Counted from the stretch's first letter, positions 21,655-34,060 are shown. The stretch is 64,000 nt of DNA from Bufo bufo (GCF_905171765.1 NC_053392.1:446552837-446616836); one strand, 5' to 3'. Notes: generated from the sequence alone by a model not told the origin. A program made the numbers and translations.

Positions 21655-22760
21655 ATGATTTTCCCCTCACCCATGACAGCACCCATGCGACTAGGACCTC
21701 CCATCCAGGACAGGAAACCTGATGAGATAAAAAGGTTCACACCCCCACCACACCTCAATTCAGGTTTCCTGTCCTCCGGTTAGGATGTACCAAGGGAGCT
21801 CATGCTCCTAGCCTTGGTTTAACACCCTGGAGCTGGGGAAGGTCTGGATCTACTAACCAGGAAGGGACCTATCCCAGGCGGCATTAGTCTCCTTTGGTAG
21901 CGGCTGGTCAAGTCTGCCTTTTCTTCTGCCTCCTCCCAGCCTCTTGGGGAGCCACTGTGGCTGTGTTCAAGCGGCCCCCAGACCGGCCGGCGGGGTGAGG
22001 AGCTTGCTCCCTTCTCAAAGATGGCCGCGGGGGTAGTTGCGCTTACTGAGCATGTGCGTAGGGGCGAGTGGCAATATGCGGCCTCCTGTATTCCGACGTC
22101 ACTTCCTGTGACGCTGCAGGAAGCGTAGGCCTCTGTCAGTCTGGATTAGGACTGGGCCATGCAATAAAGGAGGCCAAAACGCATTATAAGTGGCAGCAAG
22201 AGGAGGCAGCCAGCTCTCATCTGGTGCACACAGTGCTGTGCTGAACCCGGTGTCTGGAACTATGTCGGAACCGGGAGATTCTGTACACGCTGACCCCTTG
22301 GAATCCTCGAGGCCTTCAAGCCCGGTACTAGTCCTGAGTAGCGGGGAAGTATACATCATTACTCTGGGTTGTTGTTTGCTTTTTGTTGTTTTAGGTAGCA
22401 AAAAACCATAAGAAAGCTTCTAGCAAGACTAAGCAAAAAGAATGTAGTGGGTGCATGGTACCTTTACCTGCTTCTTACCCTAGGCCTTTATGTCAGGGGT
22501 GTGTGGATAAATTGGTGTTATTAAAATCAGTCTTTATCCAAGAATATTAAAGCTTTGGTGAGATCTGAAGTCAGATCCTCACTTAAATCCCTGAAGTGGA
22601 ATCGGCCTCGGTCCCCAGAAAGGGTTAGTTACAGTAAAGATACAGATTCTGAATTCTCTAACGGGGAATATTATGATGTTTCCGGCCATTCCGTTTTGTA
22701 GGCAGGGTATCGATTATAGTGCGAGACTTAGGGACAGTGTCCCAGATATCAACCAGTCAA
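21655..22760 (+). mobile_element. DIRS-type retrotransposon, 5' region and gag-like ORF (degenerate)
   Basis: 5' non-coding sequence (to about 22260) is followed by an ORF starting MSEPGDSVHADPL at 22263. After a frame change near 22350-22395 it continues with a Cx2C...Cx2C segment, 'CSGCMVPLPASYP' and 'LCQGCVDKLVLLK', typical of the gag-like ORF1 of vertebrate DIRS elements. The later part (to 22700) contains stops. A 46-nt segment at 22349-22394 with GT...AG ends would restore the frame if removed. The element continues at 22912. Confidence 0.75.
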
Positions 22761-22911
22761 CACCTGCGCCTAATTACTCCCCTAATTTTCATTACTTTTT
22801 TTAAATATTTTTGTCACAAAAATTGTTTTTATTTATTTACTTGTGTTTTTTTATCTAACAAGATTAAAGGCTATGTTTTAATGGTGACAGCTCTTCCAAG
22901 AAATTTTTAAG

Positions 22912-23137
22912 GACAGCAGTTTGTATAAAAGGGAGATGGTTACATCTTCAGTACAGGGCTCTTCCTTTCGGAATTTCACAGGCTCCAAGGTTATTCACCA
23001 AAATAGTGGCGGAGATTACGCCCTTTGTAAGACTAAAAGGAGTCACTATGGTACCCTATTTAGATGATTGTTTTGTTAATTTCTCAGTCAAGGGAGAGGT
23101 TGTTAGAGGACATAAATTTCCTTTTCTCCACTCACTT
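22912..23137 (+). pseudogene. DIRS reverse transcriptase, fragment 1
   Basis: Encodes 'RWLHLQYRALPFGISQAPRL', 'FTKIVAEITPFVRLKGVTMV' and the polymerase box 'PYLDDC'. FGxSQAPR followed by YLDD is characteristic of the DIRS reverse transcriptase. Upstream fingers are missing (22760-22910 is AT-rich and does not code), and the frame is cut by a MITE at 23139. Confidence 0.85.
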
Positions 23138-23138
23138 T

Positions 23139-23678
23139 AGGGTACTTTCACACTTGCGGCAGAGGATTCCGGCAGGCAGTTCCATCGCCGGAACTGCCTG
23201 CCAGATCCGGAAATCCGGATGCAAACTGATGGCATTTGTCAGATGGATCAGGATGCGGATCCCTCTGACAAATGCATTGAAATACCGGATCCGTCTCTCC
23301 GGTGTCATCCGGAAAAACGGATCCAGTATTAATTTTTTTTTATTCATTTTTAAAGGTCTGCTCATGCGCAGACCGGAAAGCCGGATTCGTTTTTCCGGAA
23401 CACTTAATGCCGGATCCGGCACTAATGCACTTCAATGTAAATTAATGCCGGATCCAGCATTCCGGCAAGTGATCAGTATTCTTGACTGGAGAGAAAACTG
23501 CAGCATGCTGCAGTATTTTCTCCATCCAAAAAATGTAAGGGGGACTGAACTGATGGATCCTGAACGGAATGCTCTCTATTCAGAATGTATTAGGATAAAA
23601 CTGATCAGTCTTTTTCCAGTATTGAGCTCCTGTCACGGAACTCAATACCGGAAAACAAAAACGCTAGTGTAAAAGTAT
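23139..23678. mobile_element. MITE inserted in the DIRS reverse transcriptase
   Basis: Left end 'gtactttcacacttgcgg' and right end (reversed) 'atacttttacactagcg' are inverted repeats. Internal 'gccggatccg'-type palindromes recur. The same termini are found on the element at 58252-58597. No protein; precise target duplication not resolved. Confidence 0.75.
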
Positions 23679-23829
23679 GTCTGTGAAGGTTCTCATTTAT
23701 CCAGGTCATGGTATATCTGTAAAGAATAAATCAAGGCAACTGGACTTACTGTAGATTTCTTGAAAACGTTTCACTCGTTCTTCCAACGAGCTTTCTCAAT
23801 TCTGAGTGACTGTACAAGAATTATCTGGG
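23679..23829. repeat. Short retroelement-tail-like repeat
   Basis: Contains 'cttgaaaacgtttcactcgt' and 'ccaacgagctttctcaattc', a motif pair I associate with widespread fish/amphibian retroelement ends. It separates the MITE from the resumed DIRS coding sequence. Family not assigned. Confidence 0.35.
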
Positions 23830-24615
23830 AATAAATATGTAAAAGTACCCATAAAAGATCTAGGTTGGAAAATAAATTGGGAAAAGTCAAGTCTTGTTCC
23901 CTCTCAGATATGTGTGTTTTTGGGAATTTAATTGGACTCCCGTCAGCAGAAGAGTTTTCTTCCTATAAAGAAAAGGGATTTGATTATACACCAGACTCAT
24001 TTAATGTTTCTCTCCTACCTGTGTTCTTTCAGAGAGGCTATGGCGGTATTGGGTCTGATGGCATCCACTATTCCAGCAGTAGCTTATGCTCAAATTCTTT
24101 CCAGAGATCTGCAGGCAGACATTCTGAGGTCCTGGGATGACTCCCCCTTTCTCTAGACAGGGAATTCCACATTTCTTCAAAGGCCAGACTTTCCCTTTTA
24201 TGGTGGATAAATCCGATGTTTCATGGTCCTTTCAGGATCAGTTGGTAATCACCACGGATGCCAGTTCGTGGGGTTTGTGAGCTCAATCCCAGAACAGGTT
24301 CTGGCAGGGGAGGTGGGATCTAACCTCAACGAAAGCCTCCTCTAATTTGAAAGAGTAGAAAGCAAGAAAAATGGCTCTAGAGATAGCGGTTCCAAAGTTG
24401 ATGAACAGGGAAATAGTTTTCCATTCAGACAATTCAACGACAGTAGCCAATATAAATCATCAGAGGGGTATCAGAATCCCGATGCTGTTACATAATTCCC
24501 AAGAGATTTTCAGTATAGCAGAAAGAAGAGGCCTTTTTCTATCTGCAGTAAACTTGAAAGGGAAGGACAATGTACCGTAATTGCAGATTTCCTGAGCCGC
24601 ACTTCTCTCAAACAG
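23830..24615 (+). pseudogene. DIRS reverse transcriptase/RNase H, fragment 2
   Basis: Encodes 'DLGWKINWEKSSLVPSQ', 'SRQQKSFLPIKK', 'REAMAVLGLMASTIPAVAYA', then the RNase H domain with 'VITTDASSWGL', 'MALEIAVPKLMNREIVFHSD', 'NSTTVANINHQRG' and 'AVNLKGKDNV'. These are in the order expected for DIRS RT-RH. Several stops and frame changes are present (for example after GL in DASSWGL). The domain continues after the solo LTR at 25268. Confidence 0.85.
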
Positions 24616-25267
24616 TGTCACAAGGGTGTCAAGAGTCACGTCTGACTCCATTATACCCGGGGTCAGGAAGTCACAGCGGGTGGCTGCGCGCTCTATGTAT
24701 AAAGATAGTGCTGTTTCCTAATGGTAGCTTTCTGGGTTTGCCTTGCAACCCTTTTTGGCTCACTCAGGGATCCGTAGCTTCTTCTCCTCAGCTGTTTCTT
24801 GTCCAGCACTCCCAACCTCCTTATATTCCCCTCTCCCACTTCTCTGGTTGCCAGATATAGAGCTTCCTGCCTTGACTTCTATACTGACCCACTGGAGCTG
24901 AGTAGCTGTGATCCCTGGTTGTTGTTCCAGAGCGTTACCCTCCGGATCCCTGTTGGGCTTTTGTTGTCTGCTGTTATCGCCCACCTGGGATTATATGTTT
25001 TGTCTGTATTGTCTGTCCTCTCCTTGGTGTTTTCCTTTAGTGTCAGTGGTGCGGACTAGTGATCCCACCGCCCTGTTCACTACATAGGGCTCACCTTAGG
25101 GAAAGCCAGGGTTTAGGCACGTGATCGGCGTACGGGTGAGGAACCCGTCTAGGGACGTCAGGGCAGTCAGGTACCAGCCTCAAGGTGAGTCAGGGGTCAC
25201 CACCTTTCCCTCTCCCTTGGACAGGGCCTTCCCATTTCCCTCCCTTTGCGTGACGCCGGTCATGACA
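24616..25267. mobile_element. Solo LTR with 5-bp target duplication
   Basis: 652 bp starting TGTCACAAGG and ending GGTCATGACA, flanked by AACAG on both sides (24611-24615 and 25268-25272). It sits inside the RNase H region of the DIRS element. TG...CA ends with a 5-bp duplication fit an ERV or Gypsy LTR reduced to one copy by LTR-LTR recombination. Not related in sequence to the LTRs at 52443, 50107 or 59411. Confidence 0.88.
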
Positions 25268-25690
25268 AACAGGGAGAGAGGTGTCTGAACGAGGAGATCC
25301 TCTGGCAGATAGTCCAGATGTATGGTCTTCCCACAATATATCTATTTGCGTCCAGGGCCAATAGAAAGGTGGACAGGTTCTTCTCCCTCAATCGTTTGGA
25401 CAATCCACCAGAGTGTTAAGGAAAATTAAGTGCATCAGTACTTATGATAGCTATAAAATGGCCAAAGAGATCCTGGTTCTCAAGCCTAATGTGGTTAACT
25501 GTAGAACCTCCTTGGTCCCTTCCAGCGAGGAAAGATCTTCTCCATCAGGGGCTGCTTTTTCATCCCAGTCCAGAGATTCTTCATCTATCGATTGGATAGG
25601 CAGATCTACTCTAGAAGAGGTTTATCAGACAAGGTAGTTTCCACTCTATTGAAAGGCAAGAAACTAGTTACTTCAAATAAATATTTTAAA
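25268..25690 (+). pseudogene. DIRS RNase H end and start of tyrosine recombinase
   Basis: After the LTR the frame reads 'CLNEEILWQIVQMYGLPTIY' and 'LFASRANRKVDRFFSLN', the segment following RNase H in DIRS. Further on, frames with 'RRGLSDKVVSTLLKGKKLVT' and 'SNKYFK' match the N-terminus of the DIRS tyrosine recombinase. It is cut at 25691 by a hAT end. Confidence 0.75.
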
Positions 25691-27125
25691 TAGAGTTGAG
25701 CGGACACCTGGATGTTCGGGTTCGGCCGAAGTTCACAAAAAAGTTCGAGATCGGGACCCGAACTTGACCCAGAACCCAAACCCCATTGAAGTCAATGGGG
25801 ACCTGAACTTTGGAGCACTAAAATGGCTCCAAAAAAGTCATGGAAAGGGCTAGAGGGCTGCAAAAGGCAGCAAAATGTGGTTAAGAGCATGGCAAGTGCT
25901 CTGCAAACAAATGTGGATAGGGAAATGACTTCAAATGACATAAAATACATACAAATTAAAAATAATAATCTTGATCTAGGAGGAGGAGGTCCATATGCAG
26001 TAGGAGGTTGAGGAGGTGGTGGATGTGGCGGTGTAGGTGGAAGCGGCTGTGGAGGAGGAGGGAGCCAACACTGGTTTTTGTTTTTTATATTTTATTTTTT
26101 TTGTTCAAATTTGGGTAGACCCCAAAACATTGGGAAATATAAAAAATAAAACAAAGAGAAAGTGCGCTGGAGTACAACAATGGCTGGGTGAGGCCGGTAT
26201 ACATGTCTATTCTGCACAAGGTACGGACAAATCATGTGCGATCCCTGCCTGGTACATTTTAATGAACGTGAGCTTGTCCATATTGGCTGTGGACAGGCGG
26301 CGGCACTTCTCTTTGATAACCCCATCCTGCCATGCTAAACAAACGTTCAGACAATTCACTGGCTTCAGGGCAGGCCAGCACCTCCAAGGCGTAAAGGGCA
26401 AGCTCAGGCCATGTGCCCAATTTGGAGACCCAGAAGTTGAAGGGAGCAGACTCATCAGTCAGTACTTGTAGGCGTGTGCACAGATACTGCTCCACCATGT
26501 CGCATTTCCCCGTGATGTCCACGATCCAATTGGATATCTTCCCTATCAAATTTCGATGTTCTGTGATGCGCCTACCATGGTGATTACGGGTAATGGGGAA
26601 TCAGGCTTTCATGCCGGAGAGGGAGCCTGAGAAAGGGATACCACATCCAATGGAGATCAATGGCTGAAATGTGATCAAGTGGAAATGTGGGACAAGTTAT
26701 TGAAGCTGAAGCATCCAAGTAAAGGAGGGGGCGCGCGGCAATTATCCACTCCCGACTCGGGGAGGTAGTGACGATAAATAAGAATACAGGACTCTTTAGA
26801 TGCCCTGTTATTGGAATGATTAATAAAAAATTACAGGGAATTTCACAGCGGATTTTGGATTAGGAAACGTTAGACAGGAGAGGCCCTGCTGCTGCTTTGT
26901 TGACTCTAGATAACTTCTGCCTGATCGCACGTCCCCGTGACGGCCTTGATTCAATTGGATATCTTCCCTATCAACTTTCAAAGTTCTTTTTTTTTTCCCG
27001 TTACCACCTACCATGGTGGTAACGGGAAATCAAGGTTCCATGCCGGGGAGGGAGCGTGAGAAAGGGATACCACATTCAAGGGAGGTCAATGGCTGAAATG
27101 TGATTGAGCGGAAATGTGAAACAAG
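25691..27125 (-). mobile_element. hAT element, 3' end and transposase C-terminus
   Basis: Starts with the terminal sequence 'tagagttgagcggacacc' also found at 27126 and, inverted, at 46540-46556. The - strand 26259-26549 encodes 'NFWVSKLGTWPELALYALEV' and 'LSERLFSMAG', the hAT dimerisation block, and 'ALVDxLTF'-type end sequence is degraded. Orientation is minus, so this is the transposon's right end. It is broken by another hAT copy at 27126. Confidence 0.8.
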
Positions 27126-28660
27126 TAGAGTTGAGCGGACACCTGGATGTTCGGGTTAGGCAGGTTCGGCCGAACTTGAAAAAAAAGTTCGGGTTCGGAA
27201 CCCGAACTTGACCCCGAACCCGAACCCCATTGAAGTCAATGGGGACCCGAACTTTTAGGTACTAAAATTGCTCTAAAATAGTCCTGGAAAGGGCTAGAGG
27301 GCTGCAATAGGCATCAAAATGTGCTTAAGAGCATGACAACTGTTCTGCAAACAAATGGGGAAGGATAGGGAAATGACTTAAAATAACATAAAATACAGAA
27401 AAATTAAAAATAACAATCTGGATCTAGGAGTAGGAGGTTGAGGAGGCGGTGGATGGGTGGATGTCGTGGTGTAGGTTGACGTGGCGGTGTAGGTGGAAGC
27501 GGCGGTGAAGGAGAAATAGGTAGCCAACACTGATTTGTGTTCTTTTTTATTTTTAAATTGGGGTATCCCCCAAAATATTGGGACATATAACAAAATAAAA
27601 CAAAGAATAAGTGCACTTGAGTACAAGAATGGATGGTTGAGGCTGGTATAAATGTCTATTCTGCACAAGGTACGGACAAGTCCTGTGGGATCCATGCCTG
27701 GTTCATTTTAATAAACGTAAGCTTGTCCACATTGGCTGCGGCCTGTGATAATGCTCTCTGCCGTGCTAAACACACGTTCACACTATACACTGGCTGCAGG
27801 GCAGGTCAGCACCTCCAAGGCTGACAAAGCTTTTCCACATTTTGGCCATACTAACCCTGCCTTCTCAGGTGCTGGTGGTGCCCCAGCTGCATTGGCGAAC
27901 TCTTCCTCCTCCTCTGCCTTCGCCTTGTGCTTCCACTGTGCCCCCGCTGTCAGGTGGGAATGCTATCATCAGTGTGCGCTTGTAGTCACACATCTTCCGA
28001 TCAGCAACAGATGTTTTCACTAAATTTAGTTCCCTGTCAGCAATGCAGAGCAGGGGTTTATTCACGGCAAAAGGGGGTTCTTGTCACCCAGCAATAGAAC
28101 AGAGGATTTTGAGAGATTTAGGCCCCTGTGACCCAGGCACAGCAGGGGTTTATTCACGGCAAAAGGGGGTTCATGTCACCCAGCAATAGTACAGAGGATT
28201 TTGAGAGATTTAGGCCCCTGTCACGTAGGCACAGCAGGGGTTCATTCACGGCAAAAGGGGGTTCATGTCACCCAGCAATAGAACAGGATTTTGAGAGATT
28301 TAGGCCCTTGTCAGCAATACAGAGCAGGGGTTCATTCACGGCAAAAGGGGGTTCATGTCACCCAGCAATAGAACAGAGGATTTTGAGAAATTTAGGCCCC
28401 TGTCAGCAATGCAGAGCAGGGGTTCATTCACGGCAAAAGGGAGTTCATGTCACCCAACAATAGAACAGAGGATTTTGAGAGATTTAGGCCCCTGTCACCC
28501 AGGCACAGCAGAGGTTCATTCACGACAAAAGGGGGATCTTGTCACCCAGCAATAGAACAGAGGATTTTGAGAGATTTAGGCCCCTGTCACCCAGGCACAG
28601 CAGGGGTTTGTATACGCCAAAAATGGTAAAATGGCACCCGACAATTGAAAATAAGAATTT
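27126..28660 (-). mobile_element. Second hAT 3' end nested in the first
   Basis: Begins 'tagagttgagcggacacc' after 'gaaacaag'. Contains the - strand transposase tail 'FIKMNQAWIPQ'-like sequence (27640-27740) and 'EAQGEGRGGG' linker (27865-28000). A 28-bp sequence ending in gaaacaag occurs on the left (27098-27125) and again at 37196-37223 with one mismatch, which may mark the limits of the block inserted here. Confidence 0.65.
28050..28640. repeat. Minisatellite inside hAT sequence, about 92-bp units
   Basis: About six units of 'gcagagcaggggttcattca', 'cggcaaaagggggttcatgt', 'cacccagcaatagaacagag' and 'gattttgagagatttaggcc'. Units alternate between 'cagcaatgcagag' and 'cacccaggcacag' openings. 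Related, more diverged units are at 37290-37620. Confidence 0.9.
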
Positions 28661-29135
28661 TTTCAATTTAGGGCACTAAAATTGGCACTTTTTTTAAATT
28701 AAAATGGCTCTAAAATAGTCCTTGAAAGGCTAAAGGGATGTAAAAGGCAGTAAAATGTGCTTAAGAGCATGGCAACTGCTCTGCAAACAAATGTGGATAG
28801 GGAAATAACTTAAAATGAAATAAAATAACTAAAAATTATTAACCTGCAACTCAGAGAAGGAGGTGGATATGGAGTCGGAGGTTGAGGAGGCGGTGAATGT
28901 GGTGTTGTAGGTGGAGGCAGCAATGGAGGAGGAACAGGTAGCCAACAATGTTTTTTTTTTATTTTTTATTTGGGTAGGTAGCCCCCAAAATATTGGGACA
29001 AATAAAAAAAAAAAGAAAACAAAGAATCATTGCACTTCACTTGAGTACAAGGATGTATCTTTGATGGCGGTATAAATGTCTATTCTGCACAAGGTACAGA
29101 CAAGTCTTGTGGGATCCAAGCCTGGTTCATTTTAA
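28661..29135 (-). mobile_element. Third hAT 3' region, joined to the transposase beyond the TTAA insertion
   Basis: Repeats the hAT 3' non-coding sequence ('ctgctctgcaaacaaatgtg', 'gtagccaacaatg') but has no terminal repeat. It stops at 'cctggttcattttaa' where the element at 29136 is inserted. The hAT coding sequence resumes at 34456 'ttaatgaacgtgagcttg', and the uninterrupted site is visible at 27700 and 26255. Confidence 0.75.
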
Positions 29136-29589
29136 CCACTTAAGGACCACAGGTTTATACCCCCCTAAAGACCAGGCCCTTTTTTACAAATCGGCACTAC
29201 ACTACTTTCACCGTTTATTGCTCGGTCATGCAACTTACCACCCAAATGAATTTTACCTCCTTTTCTTCTCACTAATAGAGCTTTCATTTGGTGGTATTTC
29301 ATTGCTGCTGACATTTTTACTTTTTTTGTTATTAATCGAAATTTAACTTTTTTTTTGCAAAAAAATGACATTTTTCACTTTCAGTTGTAAAATTTTGCAA
29401 AAAAAAACGAGATCCATATAGAAATTTTGCTCTAAATTTATAGTTCTACATGTCTTTGATAAAAAAAAAATGTTTATGTAAAAAAAAAATGGTTTGGGTA
29501 AAAGTTATAGCGTTTACAAACTATGGTACAAAAATGTGAATTTCCGCTTTTTGAAGCAGCTCTGACTTTCTGAGCACCTGTCATGTTTC

Positions 29590-32360
29590 CTGAGGTTCTA
29601 CAATGGCCAGACAGTACAAACACCCCACAAATGACCCCATTTCGGAAAGTACACACCCTAAGGTATTCGCTGATGGGCATAGTGAGTTCATAGAACTTTT
29701 TATTTTTTGTCACAAGTTAGCGGAAAATGATGATTTTTTTTTTTTTTTTTTTTTTTCTTACAAAGTCTCATATTCCACTAACTTGTGACAAAAAATAAAA
29801 ACTTCTATGAACTCACTATGCCCATCACGAAATACCTTGGGGTCTCTTCTTTCCAAAATGGGGTCACTTGTGGGGTAGTTATACTGCCCTGGCATTCTAG
29901 GGGCCCAAATGTGTGGTAAGGAGTTTGAAATCAAATTCTGTAAAAAATGACCTGTGAAATCCGAAAGGTGCTCTTTGGAATATGGGCCCCTTTGCCCACC
30001 TAGGCTGCAAAAAAGTGTCACACATCTGGTATCTCTGTATTCAGGAGAAGTTGAGGAATGTGTTTTGGGGTGTCTTTTTACATATACCCATGCTGGGTGG
30101 GATAAATATCTTGGTCAAATGCCAACTTTGTATAAAAAAATGGGAAAAGTTGTCTTTTGCCAAGATATTTCTCTCACCCAGCATGGGTATATGTAAAATG
30201 ACACCGCAAAACACATTCCCCACCTTCTCCTGAGTACGGCAATACCAGATGTGTGACACTTTTTTGCAGCCTAGGTGGGCAAAGGGGCCCATATTCCAAA
30301 GAGCACCTTTCGGATTTCACAGGTCATTTGTTACAGAATTTGATTTCAAACTCCTTACCACACATTCGGGCCCCTAGAATGCCAGGGCAGTATAACTACC
30401 CCACAAGTGACCCCATTTTGGAAAGAAGACACCCCAAGGTATTCCGTGAGGGGCATGGCAAGTTCCTAGAATTTTTTATTTTTTGTCACAAGTTAGTGGA
30501 AAATGATGATTTTTTTTTATTTTATTTTTTTCATACAAAGTCTCATATTCCACTAACTTGTGACAAAAAATAAAAACTTCCATGAACTCACTATGCCCAT
30601 CAGCGAATACCTTGGGGTCTCTTCTTTCCAAAATGGGGTCACTTGTGGGGTAGTTATACTGCCCTGGCATTCTAGGGGCCCGAATGTGTGGTAAGGAGTT
30701 TGAAATCAAATTCTGCAAAAAATGACCAGTGAAATCCGAAAGGTGCTCTTTGGAATATGGGCCCCTTTGCCCACCTAGGCTGCAAAAACGTGTCACACAT
30801 CTGGTATCTCTGTATTCAGGAGAAGTTGAGGAATGTGTTTTGGGGTGTCTTTTTACATATACCCATGCTGGGTGAGATAAATATCTTGGTCAAATGCCAA
30901 CTTTGTATAAAAAAAATGGGAAAAGTTGTCTTTTGCCAAGATATTTCTCTCACCCAGCATGGGTATATGTAAAATGACACCCCAAAACACATTCCCCACC
31001 TTCTCCTGAGTACGGGGATACCAGATGTGTGACACGTTTTTGCAGCCTAGGTGGGCAAAGGGGCCCATATTCCAAAGAGCACCTTTCGGATTTCACAGGT
31101 CATTTTTTACAGAATTTGATTTCAAACTCCTTACCACACATTTGGGCCCCTAGAATGCCAGGGCAGTATAACTACCCCACAAGTGACCCCATTTTGGAAA
31201 GAAGAGACCCCAAGGTATTCGCTGATGGGCATAGTAAGTTCATGGAAGTTTTTATTTTTTGTCACAAGTTAGTGGAATATGAGACTTTGTATGAAAAAAA
31301 AAAAAAAAAAAAAATTTCCACTAACTTGTGACAAAAAATAAAAAATTCTAGGAACTCGCCATGCCCCTCACGGAATACCTTGGGGTGTCTTCTTTCCAAA
31401 ATGGGGTCACTTGTTGGGTAGTTATACTGCCCTGGCATTTTCCAGGGGCCCTAATGTGTGGTAAGTAGGTAAATGACCTGTGAAATCCTAAAGGTGCTCT
31501 TTGGAATGTGGGCCCCTTTGCCCACCTAGGCTGCAAAAAAGTGTCACACATGTGGTATCGCCGTATTCAGGAGAAGTTGGGGAATGTGTTTTGGGGTGTC
31601 ATTTTACATATACCCATGCTGGGTGAGAGAAATATCTTGGCAAAAGACAACTTTTCCCATTTTTTTATACAAAGTTGGCATTTGACCAAGATATTTCTCT
31701 CACCCAGCATGGGTATATGTAAAATGACACCCCAAAACACATTCCCCAACTTCTCCTGAGTACGGCGATACCAGATGTGTGACACTTTTTTGCAGCCTAG
31801 ATGCGCAAAGGTGCCCAAATTCCTTTTAGGAGGGCATTTTTAGACATTTGGATACCAGACTTCTTCTCACGCTTTGGGGCCCCTAGAATGCCAGGGCAGT
31901 ATAACTACCCCACATGTGACCCCATTTTGGAAAGAAGACACCCCAAGGTATTCAATGAGGGGCATGGCGAGTTCATAGAAATTTTTTTTTTTTGGCACAA
32001 GTTAGCGGAAATTGATATTTTTAATTTTTTTCTCACAAAGTCTCCCGTTCCGCTAACTTGGGACAAAAATTTCAATCTTTCATGGACTCAATATGCCCCT
32101 CACGGAATACCTGGGGGTGTCTTCTTTCCGAAATGGGGTCACATGTGGGGTATTTATACTGCCCTGGCATTCTAGGGGCCCTAAAGCGTGAGAAGAAGTC
32201 TGGAATATAAATGTCTAAAAAATTTTACGCATTTGGATTCCGTGAGGGGTATGGTGAGTTCATGTGAGATTTTATTTTTTGACACAAGTTAGTGGAATAT
32301 GAGACTTTGTAAGAAAAAAATAATAATAATTCCGCTAACTTGGGCCAAAAAAATGTCTGA
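29590..32360. repeat. Chain of alternating inverted repeats
   Basis: Segments of about 500-600 bp switch direction repeatedly. 'gtcacaagttag' and 'ctaacttgtgac' alternate near 29710, 29780, 30486, 30555, 31263 and 31322. 'cacccagcatgggtatatgt' and its inverse alternate near 30080, 30175, 30865, 30950, 31615 and 31700. Each pair forms a hairpin; the short open frames read here are the same sequence in both directions and are not genes. Confidence 0.9.
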
Positions 32361-32369
32361 ATGGAGCCT

Positions 32370-34060
32370 TACAGGGGGGTGATCAATGACAGGGGGGTGA
32401 TCAATGACAGGGGGGTGATCAATGACAGGGGGGGTGATCAATGACAGGGGGGTGATCAGGGAGTCTATATGGGGTGATCACCACAGTCATTGATCACGCC
32501 CCTGTAAGGCTTCATTCAGACGTCCGGATGCGTTTTGCGGATCCGATCCATCTATCAGTGCATCCGTAAAAATCATGCGGACATCTGAATGGAGCTTTAC
32601 AGGGGGGTAATCAATGACAGGGGGGTGATCAGGGAGTCTATATGGTGTGATCACCACAGTCATTGATCATGCCCCTGTAAGGCTTCATTCAGACGTCCGG
32701 ATGCGTTTTGCGGATCCGATCCATCTATCAGTGGATCCGTAAAAATCATGCGGACGTCTGAATGGAGCTTTACAGGGGGGTAATCAATGACAGGGGGGTA
32801 ATCAATGACAGGGGGGTGATCAGGGAGTCTATATGGGGTGATCACCACAGTCATTGATCACGCCCCTGTAAGGCTTCATTCAGACGTCCGGATGCGTTTT
32901 GCGGATCCGATCCATCTATCAGTGCATCCGTAAAAATCGTGCGGACATCTGAATGGAGCTTTACAGGGGGGTAATCAATGACAGGGGGGTGATCAGGGAG
33001 TCTATATGGTGTGATCACCACAGTCATTGATCATGCCCCTGTAAGGCTTCATTCAGACGTCCGGATGCGTTTTGCGGATCCGATCCATCTATCAGTGGAT
33101 CCGTAAAAATCATGCGGACGTCTGAATGGAGCTTTACAGGGGGTAATCAATGACAGGGGGGTAATCAATGACAGGGGGGTGATCAGGGAGTCTATATGGG
33201 GTGATCACCACAGTCATTGATCACGCCCCTGTAAGGCTTCATTCAGACGTCCGGATGCGTTTTGCGGATCCGATCCATCTATCAGTGCATCCGTAAAAAT
33301 CATGCGGACATCTGAATGGAGCTTTACAGGGGGGTAATCACCACAGTCATTGATCATGCCCCTGTAAGGCTTCATTCAGACGTCCGGATGCGTTTTGCGG
33401 ATCCGATCCATCTATCAGTGCATCCGTAAAAATCATGCGGACATCTGAATGGAGCTTTACAGGGGGGTGATCAGGGAGTCTATATGGGGTGATCACCACA
33501 GTCATTGATCATGCCCCTGTAAGGCTTCATTCAGACGTCCGGATGCGTTTTGCGGATCCGATCCATCTATCAGTGCATCCGTAAAAATCATGCGGACATC
33601 TGAATGGAGCTTTACAGGGGGGTGATCAGGGAGTCTATATGGGGTGATCACCACAGTCATTGATCATGCCCCTGTAAGGCTTCATTCAGACGTCCGGATG
33701 CGTTTTGCGGATCGGATCCATCTATCAGTGCATCCGTAAAAATCATGCGGACGTCTGAATGGAGCTTTACAGGGGGGTGATCAATGACAGGGGTGTAATC
33801 AATGACAGGGGGGTGATCAGGGAGTCTATATGGGGTGATCACCACAGTCATTGATCACGCCCCTGTAAGGCTTCATTCAGACGTCCGGATGCGTTTTGCG
33901 GATCCGATCCATCTATCAGTGGATCCGTAAAAATCATGCAGACGTCTGAATGGAGCTTTACAGGGGGGTAATCAATGACAGGGGGGTAATCAATGACAGG
34001 GGGGTAATCAATGACAGGGGGGTAATCAGGGAGTCTATATGGGGTGATCAGGGGCTAATA
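32370..34060. repeat. Satellite array with higher-order spacing
   Basis: Nine occurrences of 'cgtccggatgcgttttgcgg' at about 32521, 32694, 32885, 33058, 33248, 33381, 33536, 33691 and 33882. Spacings are 173, 191, 173, 190, 133, 155, 155 and 191. Length differences come from the number of 'caggggggtaatcaatga' subrepeats. Each unit also contains an inverted pair ('cattcagacgtccg' / 'cggacgtctgaatg'). Identity between units is very high. Confidence 0.93.

Noticed and set aside
29982..31818. Series of similar 70-106-codon ORFs on both strands
   Set aside because: They are the same inverted-repeat sequence read in both directions; no start context or domain.
32370..34060. CRISPR-like regular array
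   Set aside because: Units are full-length satellite monomers without unique spacers, in a eukaryotic DNA element.
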